A stretch of 64,000 nt of DNA. Source: Pedobacter hartonius. Lineage in GTDB: Bacteria > Bacteroidota > Bacteroidia > Sphingobacteriales > Sphingobacteriaceae. The notes beneath the pieces were generated by a model that was given only the letters and a program-made list of their open reading frames with translations, made no database searches and was not told the DNA's origin. How positions within the stretch are numbered: the first letter of the stretch is position 1; each line of letters starts with the position of its first letter. The stretch lies in contig NZ_FNRA01000007.1 in assembly GCF_900107535.1 (NCBI RefSeq), forward strand, positions 62,001 through 126,000, read 5' to 3'. The position numbers were made by a program, and so were the translations under genes. Of this stretch, positions 34,522 through 43,700 are shown one piece after another.

Positions 34522-35601
34522 ATGAGTAATAAGCAGCTTTTTTCAGTAATCGCAGGTACAGGATGTTTTATCCCGGAGAACATTATATCAGGCGAATCAT
34601 TCTTAAGCTCTATCTTTTACGAGAATGGAGCAATCATTGAAAAGAACATCGCGGAAATTATCAGCAAGTTTTCAGAGATCACCGAGATCATGGAACGCCG
34701 TTATATTGACAGCGATATGCTGAACAGCAATATTGCGGCAATTGCAGCCCAACGGGCAATAGATGATGCCGGCATAGATAAAGAAACAATAGACCACATT
34801 ATTTTCTGCCATAACTTTGGCGACATTGAGCAGGGAAGTAACCGTATGGATATGCTCCCCGCCCTTGCTGTTAAGGTAAAGCAGCAGTTGGAGATCAGTA
34901 ATCCTGATTGTGTGGCATATGACCTCATCTTTGGCTGCCCTGGTTGGGTACAGGGCTCTATACAGGCCAATTACCTGATCCAAAGTGGAGACGCTAAACG
35001 CGTACTGGTCATCGGTGCAGAAACACTTTCCAGGATCGTCGATCCGCATGATCGCGACAGTATGATATTTTCTGATGGTGCCGGGGCTGTTGTCTTCGAG
35101 GCTGCGGCGTCTGAAACACCTACCGGTATCATTGCCCATAAAACCGGAACCTACGCAGGTAACTGGGCTTCTTTGCTGGTGATGGGGCCAAGTGGCAACC
35201 CAACCGTTACAGACGGTAATACTTACCTTAAAATGAATGGCCGTAAATTGTATGAGTTTGCGGTTCTCCATGTTCCCCAGGTTGTAAGGGCGGCTATCGA
35301 TAAAGCAGGGATCAGCATCACCGACATCAAAACCGTATTTATCCACCAGGCCAATGGGAAAATGGACAATGCAATTATGAAAAGACTGTTCAAACTGTAT
35401 GACATGGATACCGTTCCTGAAAATCTGGTGCCAATGACCATTTCATGGCTGGGAAATAGCTCTGTGGCAACTATCCCCACCTTACTTGACCTTGTGCTCA
35501 AAGGACAGGTAGAAGGCTACCAGGTTAAAAAGGGGGAATATGCCGTATTCACCTCTGTAGGTGCGGGAATGCATATTAACGCGTTCGTATATAAATTCTA
35601 A
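34522..35601 (+). CDS. 3-oxoacyl-ACP synthase III (KAS III/FabH)-like condensing enzyme
   Basis: The 359-residue protein has a full thiolase-fold catalytic triad. The cysteine is in YDLIFGCPGWVQGSIQAN (~139), the histidine in TVFIHQANGKMDNAI (~274) and the asparagine in SWLGNSSVATIPTLL (~311). The N-terminus ISVIAGTG-like FSVIAGTGCFIPENII is standard, but the next ~20 residues (SGESFLSSIFYENGAII) are unlike E. coli FabH. No acyl-carrier protein or other fatty-acid genes are adjacent, so this may be a specialised KAS III (for example for branched lipids, aryl polyenes or small ketides) rather than the housekeeping FabH. Confidence 0.88.
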   Translation: MSNKQLFSVIAGTGCFIPENIISGESFLSSIFYENGAIIEKNIAEIISKFSEITEIMERRYIDSDMLNSNIAAIAAQRAIDDAGIDKETIDHIIFCHNFGDIEQGSNRMDMLPALAVKVKQQLEISNPDCVAYDLIFGCPGWVQGSIQANYLIQSGDAKRVLVIGAETLSRIVDPHDRDSMIFSDGAGAVVFEAAASETPTGIIAHKTGTYAGNWASLLVMGPSGNPTVTDGNTYLKMNGRKLYEFAVLHVPQVVRAAIDKAGISITDIKTVFIHQANGKMDNAIMKRLFKLYDMDTVPENLVPMTISWLGNSSVATIPTLLDLVLKGQVEGYQVKKGEYAVFTSVGAGMHINAFVYKF

Positions 35602-35630
35602 TTAGTATATTTTTTTTGCCTTAAATTGTT

Positions 35631-35638
35631 TATTTTTG
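35631..35638 (+). promoter_or_regulatory. -7 promoter box TATTTTTG
   Basis: A perfect TAnnTTTG lies 18 nt before the ATG at 35657 and supports that ATG over the in-frame one at 35636, which would overlap the box. Confidence 0.45.
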
Positions 35639-35656
35639 AATAAACCGTTTAAAATC

Positions 35657-36481
35657 ATGAAAAAATTAACGTTTTTTTTCGCCATAATAGCATTATTATC
35701 GTCCTGTAAAGCTTATCAAATGAGTACAATTTCAAGTCTGGATGCCAAACTTGACTCAACAGGCGTCTTTAAAATAGAAAACGACTCCCTTTCCCTCAGC
35801 TACAACTTTACAGGAGAGAACGAGCCCCTGAATATCGAAGTTTTCAATAAGCTTAACGAACCGCTGTATGTAAACTGGGCCAAATCAGCAATGATATCTT
35901 CAGACAAGGCTTACAGTTATGCAAGTGACGAGATCAGGATCCAGGGTTCAACCTCATCCATTAGTACCCAGTATTCCAGAAGGGGAGATGTCTTTACCGA
36001 CGGATCAATATCTGCCACAGCAAAACTCAGCCAGTACGAAACTTTTATTCCGCCACACTCCAAAATAAACAGGACGATTTATATCCTTAAGAATTTAGAG
36101 ACGGATAAGCTGCTAAAGGCAGACTTTCAAAAAGTTTATCTTAATTACGATGACGGATCCGGCCTGGCGCCAGGTAAACGCGCAAGTTTTTCAGCAGACC
36201 ATTCTCCTCTGAAATTCAAAAGCTACCTCACTATGTACACGATGAAAGACAACCAGCCAATGGTATTTTCCCGGCAGCAGGAATTCTTTATTTCCGGCAT
36301 AGTGAAGACTGCAGTGAGTCCTTCTAGCTTGTACGAGTTCAAACACAACAGGGGAGACGTGATCGTCAACGCCAAAACAACGGGTTATGCAAAAACCATA
36401 GCCGTTATAGGGCTGGTAGGAGCAGTAGGGGCCCTTACTGCCGCTGAAACGACATTAAATGAAAAGAACCAGCCTAAATAG
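35657..36481 (+). CDS. Lipoprotein of unknown function
   Basis: I do not recognise the family. From MKKLTFFFAIIALLSSCKAY the protein is 274 residues with a lipobox (LSSC, cysteine at 17). The body is beta-rich (FKIENDSLSLSYNFTGENEP; NEPLYVNWAKSAMIS, which resembles extracellular-type proteins describing how ligands rest on a surface but is not diagnostic). Near the C-terminus a hydrophobic glycine-rich segment (IAVIGLVGAVGALTAAE, ~248-264) could be a membrane helix. It abuts the convergent TPR gene with no spacing at all. Confidence 0.75.
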   Translation: MKKLTFFFAIIALLSSCKAYQMSTISSLDAKLDSTGVFKIENDSLSLSYNFTGENEPLNIEVFNKLNEPLYVNWAKSAMISSDKAYSYASDEIRIQGSTSSISTQYSRRGDVFTDGSISATAKLSQYETFIPPHSKINRTIYILKNLETDKLLKADFQKVYLNYDDGSGLAPGKRASFSADHSPLKFKSYLTMYTMKDNQPMVFSRQQEFFISGIVKTAVSPSSLYEFKHNRGDVIVNAKTTGYAKTIAVIGLVGAVGALTAAETTLNEKNQPK

Positions 36482-37987
36482 TTAGTCGCGTAAACTCTTC
36501 ATTGCATCTTTAGCCTGGGCTTCAATACTATTCTCATATTCATGATTTTTCATATTAATTGCCTCGTTGAAAAAAGCCTTCGCTCTTGCATTGTTGTTTC
36601 TTTTCATACAGATCTTGCCCATATTTAAAGCTGCAGTTGCTGCATAATAGTATTTGAGGTCCTTTCCGTAACTGACAGCATTCTGATAGCTCAGCAAAGC
36701 GCTGTCGTCTTTCTCCAGGGCATCATAAATCCTTCCCGAACGGTAGTAAAACTCGGCCTTGTCTTTTGTTGTTCTGTAATCCGCGGCACTACGGCCAGAT
36801 AAAACATCCAGTGCTTTTGTATAATACCCGCCATCAAACAGAAGTCTCGCTTTCAACAGTTCAGCATTTGGGGCGGGAGATGACGCTTCATTCATTGCCT
36901 GCTTGTCCCTTTCCCCAAAAGTATATCCCATGCTCTTTACTTTAGCCATATAAGCATTATAAGCGCCTGTGTCGCCATTTAACAATGCAACCCATGACAA
37001 GTGAAGGTTGGTGTCTTTAATGTAATTGACGCCCTTGTTTAAGGCCAGAAACTTCTTGAAGTTTACTGCAGCGGTATAATCCAGCCGGTTGAGTTTGGCT
37101 GTGCCCATCAGCAGCTCAAGGTAAGGAAACGCCTGGTAGCCATCTCCTGAAGGACGGTTGGTCAGTATGCTGATTGCTTCCTCGTTGTGCCCGTTTCTGG
37201 CGCAGACATAGGCCTGCAAATAAGCCTTCAGCAAACTGCTGTCAGCTATGCGGGCAGTATATTTCATGGTTTTGGCATACGCTTCAGGAGAATGTACTAT
37301 ATCCGAGAGCACAAATGCATAATAAAATACAACTTCTTCATAAAACGGCTCGTATGTGGACCGGGGCAGGTTTTGCGCAAGGTTATCCAGCATGGCAAGC
37401 CCGTTCTGAACATTTCCTTTTATCCCGAAAGTGGCCAGCGCGCTTTTTAAGATCCCATCAGGAAGATTTCCAAGAAAAACGTTAATCAGCCCGATTCCTT
37501 TTCCGTTCAAATGAAATCCGGGATATTTTTTACTGTTCTCCTGCAGCTGTGAGTTGGCCTTCCTGATCTCTCTGGCTGCAGCAAAATATTCGCCGTAACG
37601 GCTCCTCAGCAGCGCCCACTGCAGGTTAATCTCTGCCTGGGCATATAAATAATAGGGCGAATTGTTCTCCTCATCTTCGATTTGATTGAGCCTGCGTGAC
37701 CGTTCGTCCTTTAAACGTTCAAAATCCTGTTTATTCTCTGAGGTGATCAGGTAAAAATAATCAGCATAATTTTCTAAAAGGGGAACAATTGCATTTTTTG
37801 GATGGGTCTTCTTTTCTGTGGCAATCATTTGCCGCGCCGCATTCAGCTTCAGTTCAAATATAAGCTGGTATGCTTTCAGGCAATTGGCATTAAAATCAAA
37901 ATTGGCTTTAACTGTACAGGGAAGGATGATAAAAAGGCAGGAAATTGAATATTTTATCAGTAGAGTGAGACTACTTTTAGCAAACAT
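36482..37987 (-). CDS. Secreted tetratricopeptide-repeat protein
   Basis: The 501-residue protein has a signal peptide (~1-28, ending TVKANF). Helical repeats fill the rest: clear TPR-like units are near residues 405-490 (AEFYYRSGRIYDALEKDDSA, YYYAATAALNMGKICMKRNN), while the first 350 residues (ANCLKAYQLIFELKLNAARQ, LLRSRYGEYFAAAREIRKAN) are helical pairs of less regular kind. It is probably a periplasmic or outer-membrane-associated scaffold. The ATG at 37987 lies within a TATGTTTG string. The nearest gene upstream is the zinc-ribbon operon, ending at 38127. Confidence 0.82.
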   Translation of the reverse strand: MFAKSSLTLLIKYSISCLFIILPCTVKANFDFNANCLKAYQLIFELKLNAARQMIATEKKTHPKNAIVPLLENYADYFYLITSENKQDFERLKDERSRRLNQIEDEENNSPYYLYAQAEINLQWALLRSRYGEYFAAAREIRKANSQLQENSKKYPGFHLNGKGIGLINVFLGNLPDGILKSALATFGIKGNVQNGLAMLDNLAQNLPRSTYEPFYEEVVFYYAFVLSDIVHSPEAYAKTMKYTARIADSSLLKAYLQAYVCARNGHNEEAISILTNRPSGDGYQAFPYLELLMGTAKLNRLDYTAAVNFKKFLALNKGVNYIKDTNLHLSWVALLNGDTGAYNAYMAKVKSMGYTFGERDKQAMNEASSPAPNAELLKARLLFDGGYYTKALDVLSGRSAADYRTTKDKAEFYYRSGRIYDALEKDDSALLSYQNAVSYGKDLKYYYAATAALNMGKICMKRNNNARAKAFFNEAINMKNHEYENSIEAQAKDAMKSLRD

Positions 37988-38083
37988 AAATTAATAATTC
38001 TAGAACTTAACAATACCAATTAACGATTGGAACGGAGTATTGTTTTTTCATTAGCAGATAATTGACTTCTATGCATAAAAAAA

Positions 38084-38103
38084 GGCCAGGTTTACACCTG
38101 GCC
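38084..38103 (-). terminator. Terminator of zinc-ribbon/nif3 operon
   Basis: GGCCAGGT pairs with ACCTGGCC around TTAC. On the minus strand a run of seven T follows. It lies 23 nt past the stop at 38127. Confidence 0.92.
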
Positions 38104-38126
38104 GTCCGTTATATTTATGTTGCTGA

Positions 38127-38870
38127 CTAAGCTGAAACTGATTCCAGTGTTAAGGCTTCATCAACTAAAATCCTTCCGCAGTGTTCACACACAATGATTT
38201 TTTTGCGCTGACGAATATCAAGCTGGCGCTGGGGAGGAATCTGGTTGAAACATCCTGAACAAGAGTCACGATCAATCGTAACAACTGCAAGGCCATTTAC
38301 TGCATTACCTCTTAACCTTCTGTAGGCAACAAGTAACCGTTCTTCTATTCCGGCCTCTGCTTTTTCAGATTTCTTAGACAAAGCAAGTTCATCTTTCTCT
38401 GTTTCAGCAGTGATCGTTTGCAATTCCCCTTTTTTGATTTCCAAATCACCTTTTCTTGATTCCAGATCAGCTAATGCTTTTTCGTAGATCTCAGTTTTGG
38501 AAGCAATTTCAAATCCATGCTCTCTGATTTTCTTTTCACAAACCTGGATCTCAAGAGACTGGATTTCCACTTCTTTTGTTAAAGCATCGTATTCACGATT
38601 ATTTTTTACCTCTTTTAATTGAGTATCATACTTTTTGATCAGGTTCTGAGATTCCTTGATCATGTTTTTACGTGTTACAATGGCATCATCAGTTTCGTCC
38701 AATTCAGCCTTGAATTTTTGTATACGCGTTTCCAATCCTGCAACCTCATCCTCTAAATCAGCCACTTCCATTGGCAATTCACCACGGATTTGACGTATTT
38801 TATCAATTTTTGTATGAAGGGTTTGTAATTCGTATAAAGCTTTTAGCTTTTGCTCTACAGTTTGTTCCAT
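38127..38870 (-). CDS. Coiled-coil protein with C-terminal zinc ribbon (C4, DUF164-like)
   Basis: The 247-residue protein is a long antiparallel coiled coil (~1-185: LKALYELQTLHTKIDKIRQI, LEDEVAGLETRIQKFKAELD, VKNNREYDALTKEVEIQSLE). It ends in a zinc ribbon with CSGCFNQIPPQ (~205-215) and CEHCGRILVDEAL (~229-241). Related zinc-ribbon proteins occur widely; some act in secretion or nucleic acid binding, but no fixed role is known in this phylum. Its ATG overlaps the nif3 stop by one base, and this pair is conserved in many Bacteroidota as I recall. Confidence 0.9.
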   Translation of the reverse strand: MEQTVEQKLKALYELQTLHTKIDKIRQIRGELPMEVADLEDEVAGLETRIQKFKAELDETDDAIVTRKNMIKESQNLIKKYDTQLKEVKNNREYDALTKEVEIQSLEIQVCEKKIREHGFEIASKTEIYEKALADLESRKGDLEIKKGELQTITAETEKDELALSKKSEKAEAGIEERLLVAYRRLRGNAVNGLAVVTIDRDSCSGCFNQIPPQRQLDIRQRKKIIVCEHCGRILVDEALTLESVSA

Positions 38871-39967
38871 TAAATGAAATAATTTATGGGGTTTGTATTA
38901 TGCTCCGTTAAACGGATCGCAAAGTTAGGAAATTTTTCCCGAATAATATCTATCAACAAATCAGATGTAAATTGTTCACTTTCAAAGTGTCCGATATCGG
39001 CAATCATCAATTTTCCATCTGCATCAAAAAACTCGTGGTACTTGAAATCAGCAGTGATAAAAGCGTCAGCACCTGCTGCCTGTGCATGGCCCAGCAGGAA
39101 ACTGCCCGAACCACCGCAAACGGCAACTTTTTTTATTTTTTTACCCGTAGCCCGCGTATGCCTGATCACGGTTGCATTCATCCTTGTTTTAACAAAACTT
39201 AGGAATTCCGCGGCATCCATTTCTTTTTCCAGCCAGCCAATCATCCCGGCACCTACAGTATCTAACTTATTTTCAAGGTCATAAATATCGTAAGCAATTT
39301 CCTCATAGGGGTGGTTTTCCAGCAGCGCAAGCATAACCTTACGTTCATTCTGTACAAGAAATATGGTTTCTATCCTGGTTTCAGCTTCATGGTGCTGTAC
39401 CCATTGCTCACCTACAAAGGGATGGGTACCGGACCCGGCTTTAAACGTTCCGGTGCCTGCTGCGTTAAAGCTGCAATCGCTGTAATTCCCTATATTTCCG
39501 GCGCCAGCAGCAAACAGCGCATCCCTAAGCGGAGGTGCCTGCAATGACGGACAAAAAGTGACAAGTTTTTTCAACAGACCTTCACGCGGATGAAGGATCT
39601 TAGCCTGCTGCAATCCCAAACGCTTACAGATCATACCGTTTACTCCGTTATGAACGCTGTCAAGATTTGTATGGATAGCATATATGGCAATATTATTTTT
39701 GATGGCTTTCAAAAGGACGCGCTCTACATAATTTTTCCCTGTCAGCTTTTTCAGCCCTTTGAATACGATCGGGTGATGGGTAATAATGAGGTTACATCCT
39801 TTGGCTATAGCTTCATCAACGATCTCCTCCACACAATCCAGGGCTACCAGTGCCACAGTGATTTCCTGGTCCGGATGGCCGGTGAGCAAACCCGAATTAT
39901 CATAATCCTCCTGGTAGTTCAGTGGTGCATATTCTTCCAGATGTTTGATCAACACAGCTAATCTCAT
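38870..39967 (-). CDS. Nif3-like dinuclear-metal-centre protein with internal PII/CutA-like insertion
   Basis: The 365-residue protein is longer than the 250-residue E. coli YbgI. The extra section (~130-235: FCPSLQAPPLRDALFAAGAG, NIGNYSDCSFNAAGTGTFKA, ENHPYEEIAYDIYDLEN) is the CutA/PII-like insert seen in the long Nif3 subfamily. Metal ligands appear in IITHHPIVFKGLKKL (~62-76), IYAIHTNLDSV and near the C-terminus in LMIADIGHFESEQF. It forms hexameric rings. It has been proposed as a GTP cyclohydrolase I type 2 homologue, but the function is not settled. It overlaps the zinc-ribbon gene by one base. Confidence 0.92.
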   Translation of the reverse strand: MRLAVLIKHLEEYAPLNYQEDYDNSGLLTGHPDQEITVALVALDCVEEIVDEAIAKGCNLIITHHPIVFKGLKKLTGKNYVERVLLKAIKNNIAIYAIHTNLDSVHNGVNGMICKRLGLQQAKILHPREGLLKKLVTFCPSLQAPPLRDALFAAGAGNIGNYSDCSFNAAGTGTFKAGSGTHPFVGEQWVQHHEAETRIETIFLVQNERKVMLALLENHPYEEIAYDIYDLENKLDTVGAGMIGWLEKEMDAAEFLSFVKTRMNATVIRHTRATGKKIKKVAVCGGSGSFLLGHAQAAGADAFITADFKYHEFFDADGKLMIADIGHFESEQFTSDLLIDIIREKFPNFAIRLTEHNTNPINYFI

Positions 39968-39994
39968 GTTGTAAATATACGATCTGCTCCGGTA

Positions 39995-40357
39995 TTATTG
40001 GATTCTGTTTCCCATTTTTACCATCTGCAAACTTTCAAATACCATTTTCTGGTTATATTCAAAGGCAAGGTCCTTATAGTTAACCAGGTCAATGATCGTT
40101 CCTATCGCGCATAATCCGTAAGTAAGAAAATACAGAATCCCCATCCCGATCTGGTTCACCAGGAACCGCGCAAGTCCCGGTACAAAAAATCCCAGCACAC
40201 AATAGAGGATCATATCGTCAGGGCTTCTTCTTTTACTGCTGTATATCATGAGAAACCCATTCAATTGCTGTTCATTAAAACCCGTAGTAGCCGTTTGTAA
40301 ATAAGAAAACTCCTGGGGCGAGATGCCCGGAAGCATCATAAATGGTGAATTGTACAT
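39995..40357 (-). CDS. TM2-domain membrane protein
   Basis: From MYNSPFMMLPGISPQEFSYL (ATG at 40357) the protein is 120 residues; a much longer upstream start would run antisense through the DUF2752 gene and has no support. It has an SSKRRSPDDMILYCVLGFFVPGLARFLVNQIGMGILYFL region (seen at ~57-95) and GTIIDLVNY, matching the TM2 pattern of a short helix pair joined by a DQ/NQ-type loop. The function is unknown. It starts 17 nt after the stop of the DUF2752 gene, so the two are probably co-transcribed. Confidence 0.82.
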   Translation of the reverse strand: MYNSPFMMLPGISPQEFSYLQTATTGFNEQQLNGFLMIYSSKRRSPDDMILYCVLGFFVPGLARFLVNQIGMGILYFLTYGLCAIGTIIDLVNYKDLAFEYNQKMVFESLQMVKMGNRIQ

Positions 40358-40374
40358 AATTATTTCTCCTCTTT

Positions 40375-40713
40375 TTAATTCTTTAATTTTTTCCATTCGT
40401 ACCGGCCAAGTGTTACAATCCTGTAACTGATGATCAGTACTGCCGGAATCCCAAGCCAGTGATAATGAATGCTCTCCCGGATGTTGCCATGGAAAAAATG
40501 GGTAATCGCCCTTCCCAGCCCGCATCCAGGGCACCAACTCATCCCCAGGTTCGCCAGCGGACAAAATGTAAAATGCAGTTCTTCATGATGATCTGCCGGT
40601 TTTGCTATGGCCATAAACCAAAAGGCCGCAATCCAGAAAACCAGTTCCAAAGGAATACGCATAAAGCTCTTTACCTTGCCCGTTTTGAATTTTAGAGTCA
40701 TTAATGGTTGCAT
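40375..40713 (-). CDS. DUF2752-family small membrane protein
   Basis: The 112-residue protein has two predicted membrane helices (~21-38 and ~83-101). The DUF2752 core is in CPLANLGMSWCPGCGLGRAITHFFHGNIRESIHYHWLG (seen at ~52-89), including the invariant CPGCGLGRA. The start could be residue 1 (40713) or residue 18 (MRIPLELVFW); the shorter form leaves more room for the divergent mfd promoter. No function is assigned to the family. Confidence 0.85.
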   Translation of the reverse strand: MQPLMTLKFKTGKVKSFMRIPLELVFWIAAFWFMAIAKPADHHEELHFTFCPLANLGMSWCPGCGLGRAITHFFHGNIRESIHYHWLGIPAVLIISYRIVTLGRYEWKKLKN

Positions 40714-40740
40714 TGTTACATATTAGCGATTCATAAATCT

Positions 40741-40748
40741 TACATTTG
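40741..40748 (+). promoter_or_regulatory. -7 promoter box TACATTTG of mfd
   Basis: A perfect TAnnTTTG ends 4 nt before a GTG at 40753, the proposed mfd start. The nearest TTG lies 25 nt upstream (40713-40715), longer than usual. Confidence 0.5.
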
Positions 40749-40752
40749 CAGA

Positions 40753-43700
40753 GTGAACATTCGCGACCTGATCAACAGATATAAAACTGATGAGCGCATC
40801 GAAGCGCTGGCAAAGACCCTCAACACGGGTAAAGGTACTAAACTTCAGTTAAAGGGCTTAGTAGGTTCTGCAGATGCTGTAATTGCAGTGGCAACCTACT
40901 TCCTTTTGCATAAGCCACAGTTATTTATCCTTCCTGACAGGGAAGAAGCGGCTTATTTTATGGCCGATCTGGAAAGTATCCTGGAAAAAGAGGTGCTGCT
41001 CTTTCCTTCTTCCTTCCGTAAGGCTTTTGATTTCACACAGGTAGATACAGCCAATGTGCTTGCCAGGGCGGAGGTGCTCAATGAGCTCAACCATCAGTCT
41101 TCCTTCGGGAAAATCGTGGTGACCTATCCGGAAGCCCTTGCTGAAAAAGTGATAGACCGTACCGTTCTCGAAAAAAACACCCTGGAGATCAGCCTTGGTA
41201 TAAAACTGGGAATAGACTTTATCAATGAATTCCTGATAGACTATGATTTTGACCGTACCGACTTCGTGTATGAACCCGGACAGTTCTCCGTCAGGGGGGG
41301 AATCGTGGATATTTTCTCCTTCTCTCATGATCTTCCTTACCGCATCGAGTTTTTCGGAGATGAAGTGGAAAGCATCAGGACATTCGAAATTGAAAGCCAA
41401 CTTTCTGTAGAGGATGTAAAAACGCTCACTATCATTCCAAATGTCCAGTCGAAATACCTTACGGAGAGCAATATCAACCTACTGGACTACATCGAAAAAG
41501 ATACCCAGCTCTGGTTTAAAGACGTAGAATTTACACTGGATATCGTTAAAGATGGCTATAAAAAAGCAGTAGAGCTGTGGAAAGCACTGCCGACAAAAGA
41601 AAAACACGAAAACCCGGACTGGATAGACCCTAAGTTTGCCTTTTCAGATGAAAAAATGATCGGGGATATCGTCCATGATTTTTCACTAATAGAGTTTGGA
41701 AAACAATTTTTTTACAGGTCGGAAAACGTCATCCTTTTTAACACCAAACCACAGCCTTCTTTCAACAAAGACTTCCACCTGCTGATCAATAATATCAAGG
41801 AAAACGAGAAAAATAATATTTTCAATTTTATATCTAGTTCTTCACCAAAACAGACCGAACGCCTGTATGCGATATTGGATGATATCGATAAAACAGTAAA
41901 ATTTGTTCCTGTCAATATACAGCTGCGGGAAGGTTTTATTGATCCGCAGCAGCAGATCGCCATGTATACTGACCATCAGATCTTCGACAGGTTCTACAAA
42001 TACAAACTGAGAAGAGGGTACCAGCGCAGCCAGGCTATCACCATGAAAGACCTAAAAGACCTTAAGCCTGGTGATTTCGTTACCCATATTGACCACGGTA
42101 TAGGCAAATATGCCGGTCTGGAAAAGGTAGAGGTAAACGGAAAGACACAGGAAATGATCCGGCTGATCTATGCTGATAATGACCTGCTTTACGTGAATAT
42201 CAATTCCCTGAACCGTATTGCAAAATACAGCGGTAAAGATGGTACTGCCCCAAAAATGAATAAACTGGGCACAGAAGCCTGGGATAAACTCAAAAAGACC
42301 ACAAAAAAAAAAGTTAAAGACATTGCCCGCGACCTGATCAAACTCTATGCACTGAGAAAATCACAGGTGGGTACTGCATTTGATCCCGACGGTTACCTGG
42401 AAACAGAACTGGAAGCCTCATTTATCTATGAGGACACTCCAGACCAGGTAAAGGCTACAAACGATGTGAAAAAGGATATGGAAGCGCCCCACCCGATGGA
42501 CAGGCTGGTGTGTGGTGATGTAGGCTTCGGAAAAACCGAAATTGCTATCAGGGCCGCATTTAAAGCCGTGGCCAACGGAAAGCAGGCCGCAGTTCTGGTA
42601 CCTACTACGATCCTTGCATTACAGCATTTCAAGACATTTTCAGGCCGCCTGAAGGACTTTCCATGCCGGGTAGACTATATCAACCGTTTCAAGACCAGCA
42701 AACAGATTAAAGAGACGCTTGCACAGGTAGAGGAAGGCAAGATAGATATCATTATCGGCACCCACCGCCTACTCAGTAAAGACGTAAAGTTTAAGTCGCT
42801 CGGTATTATGATCATCGACGAAGAACAGAAGTTTGGGGTTACAGCCAAAGAAAAGCTGCGTGCCCTGCGTGTCAATGTCGATACTCTTACGCTTACCGCA
42901 ACACCAATCCCCAGAACGCTCCATTTTTCACTGATGGGCGCAAGGGACCTTTCCATCATGAGCACGCCGCCGCCAAACCGCCAGGCAGTGAATACAGAGC
43001 TCCATGTCTTTAATGATAAACTGATCCAGGAGGCCGTACAGTTTGAACTGGACAGGGGAGGACAGGTATTTTTTATCCATAACAGGGTAAATGACCTTCC
43101 GCAGCTGGGCGGACTGATACAAACACTGGTACCGAAAGCCCGGATCGGGATTGCCCACGGGCAGCTGGACGGCGACGCCCTGGAAGATGTGATGCTTGAT
43201 TTCATCAACGGTGAAAAAGACGTTCTTGTTGCTACAACCATTATTGAAGCCGGACTGGACATTCCAAATGCCAATACGATCATCATCAACCACGCCCATA
43301 TGTTTGGTTTAAGTGATCTTCACCAGATGCGCGGAAGGGTAGGCCGTTCCAATAAAAAAGCCTTCTGTTACCTGCTGAGCCCGCCTTTGTCTACCCTGAC
43401 ATCGGAAGCCCGGAAACGCCTGAGTGCAATCGAAGAGTTCTCAGACCTTGGCAGCGGTTTTAATATTGCCATGCGTGATCTTGATATCCGCGGCAGCGGA
43501 AACCTGCTCGGCGCCGAACAAAGCGGATTTATTGCCGAAATAGGATTCGAAATGTATCACAAGATACTTGATGAGGCCATCCAGGAACTGAAATCTGATG
43601 AGTTTAAAGATCTCTTTAAAGATGACAAGGAGCGCCCGTTTGTTACTTTTACGCAAATAGATACCGATCTTGAACTCTATATTCCGGATGATTATGTAAC

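Noticed and set aside
34672..35346. 224-codon minus-strand open frame within the KAS III-like gene.
   Set aside because: It is antisense to the catalytic core and looks like no known protein.
40358..40564. 69-codon upstream extension of the TM2-domain gene.
   Set aside because: It lies within the DUF2752 gene in another frame and does not resemble TM2 proteins.
42675..43289. 204-codon minus-strand open frame within mfd.
   Set aside because: It is antisense to the conserved motor domain of mfd, with no family resemblance.
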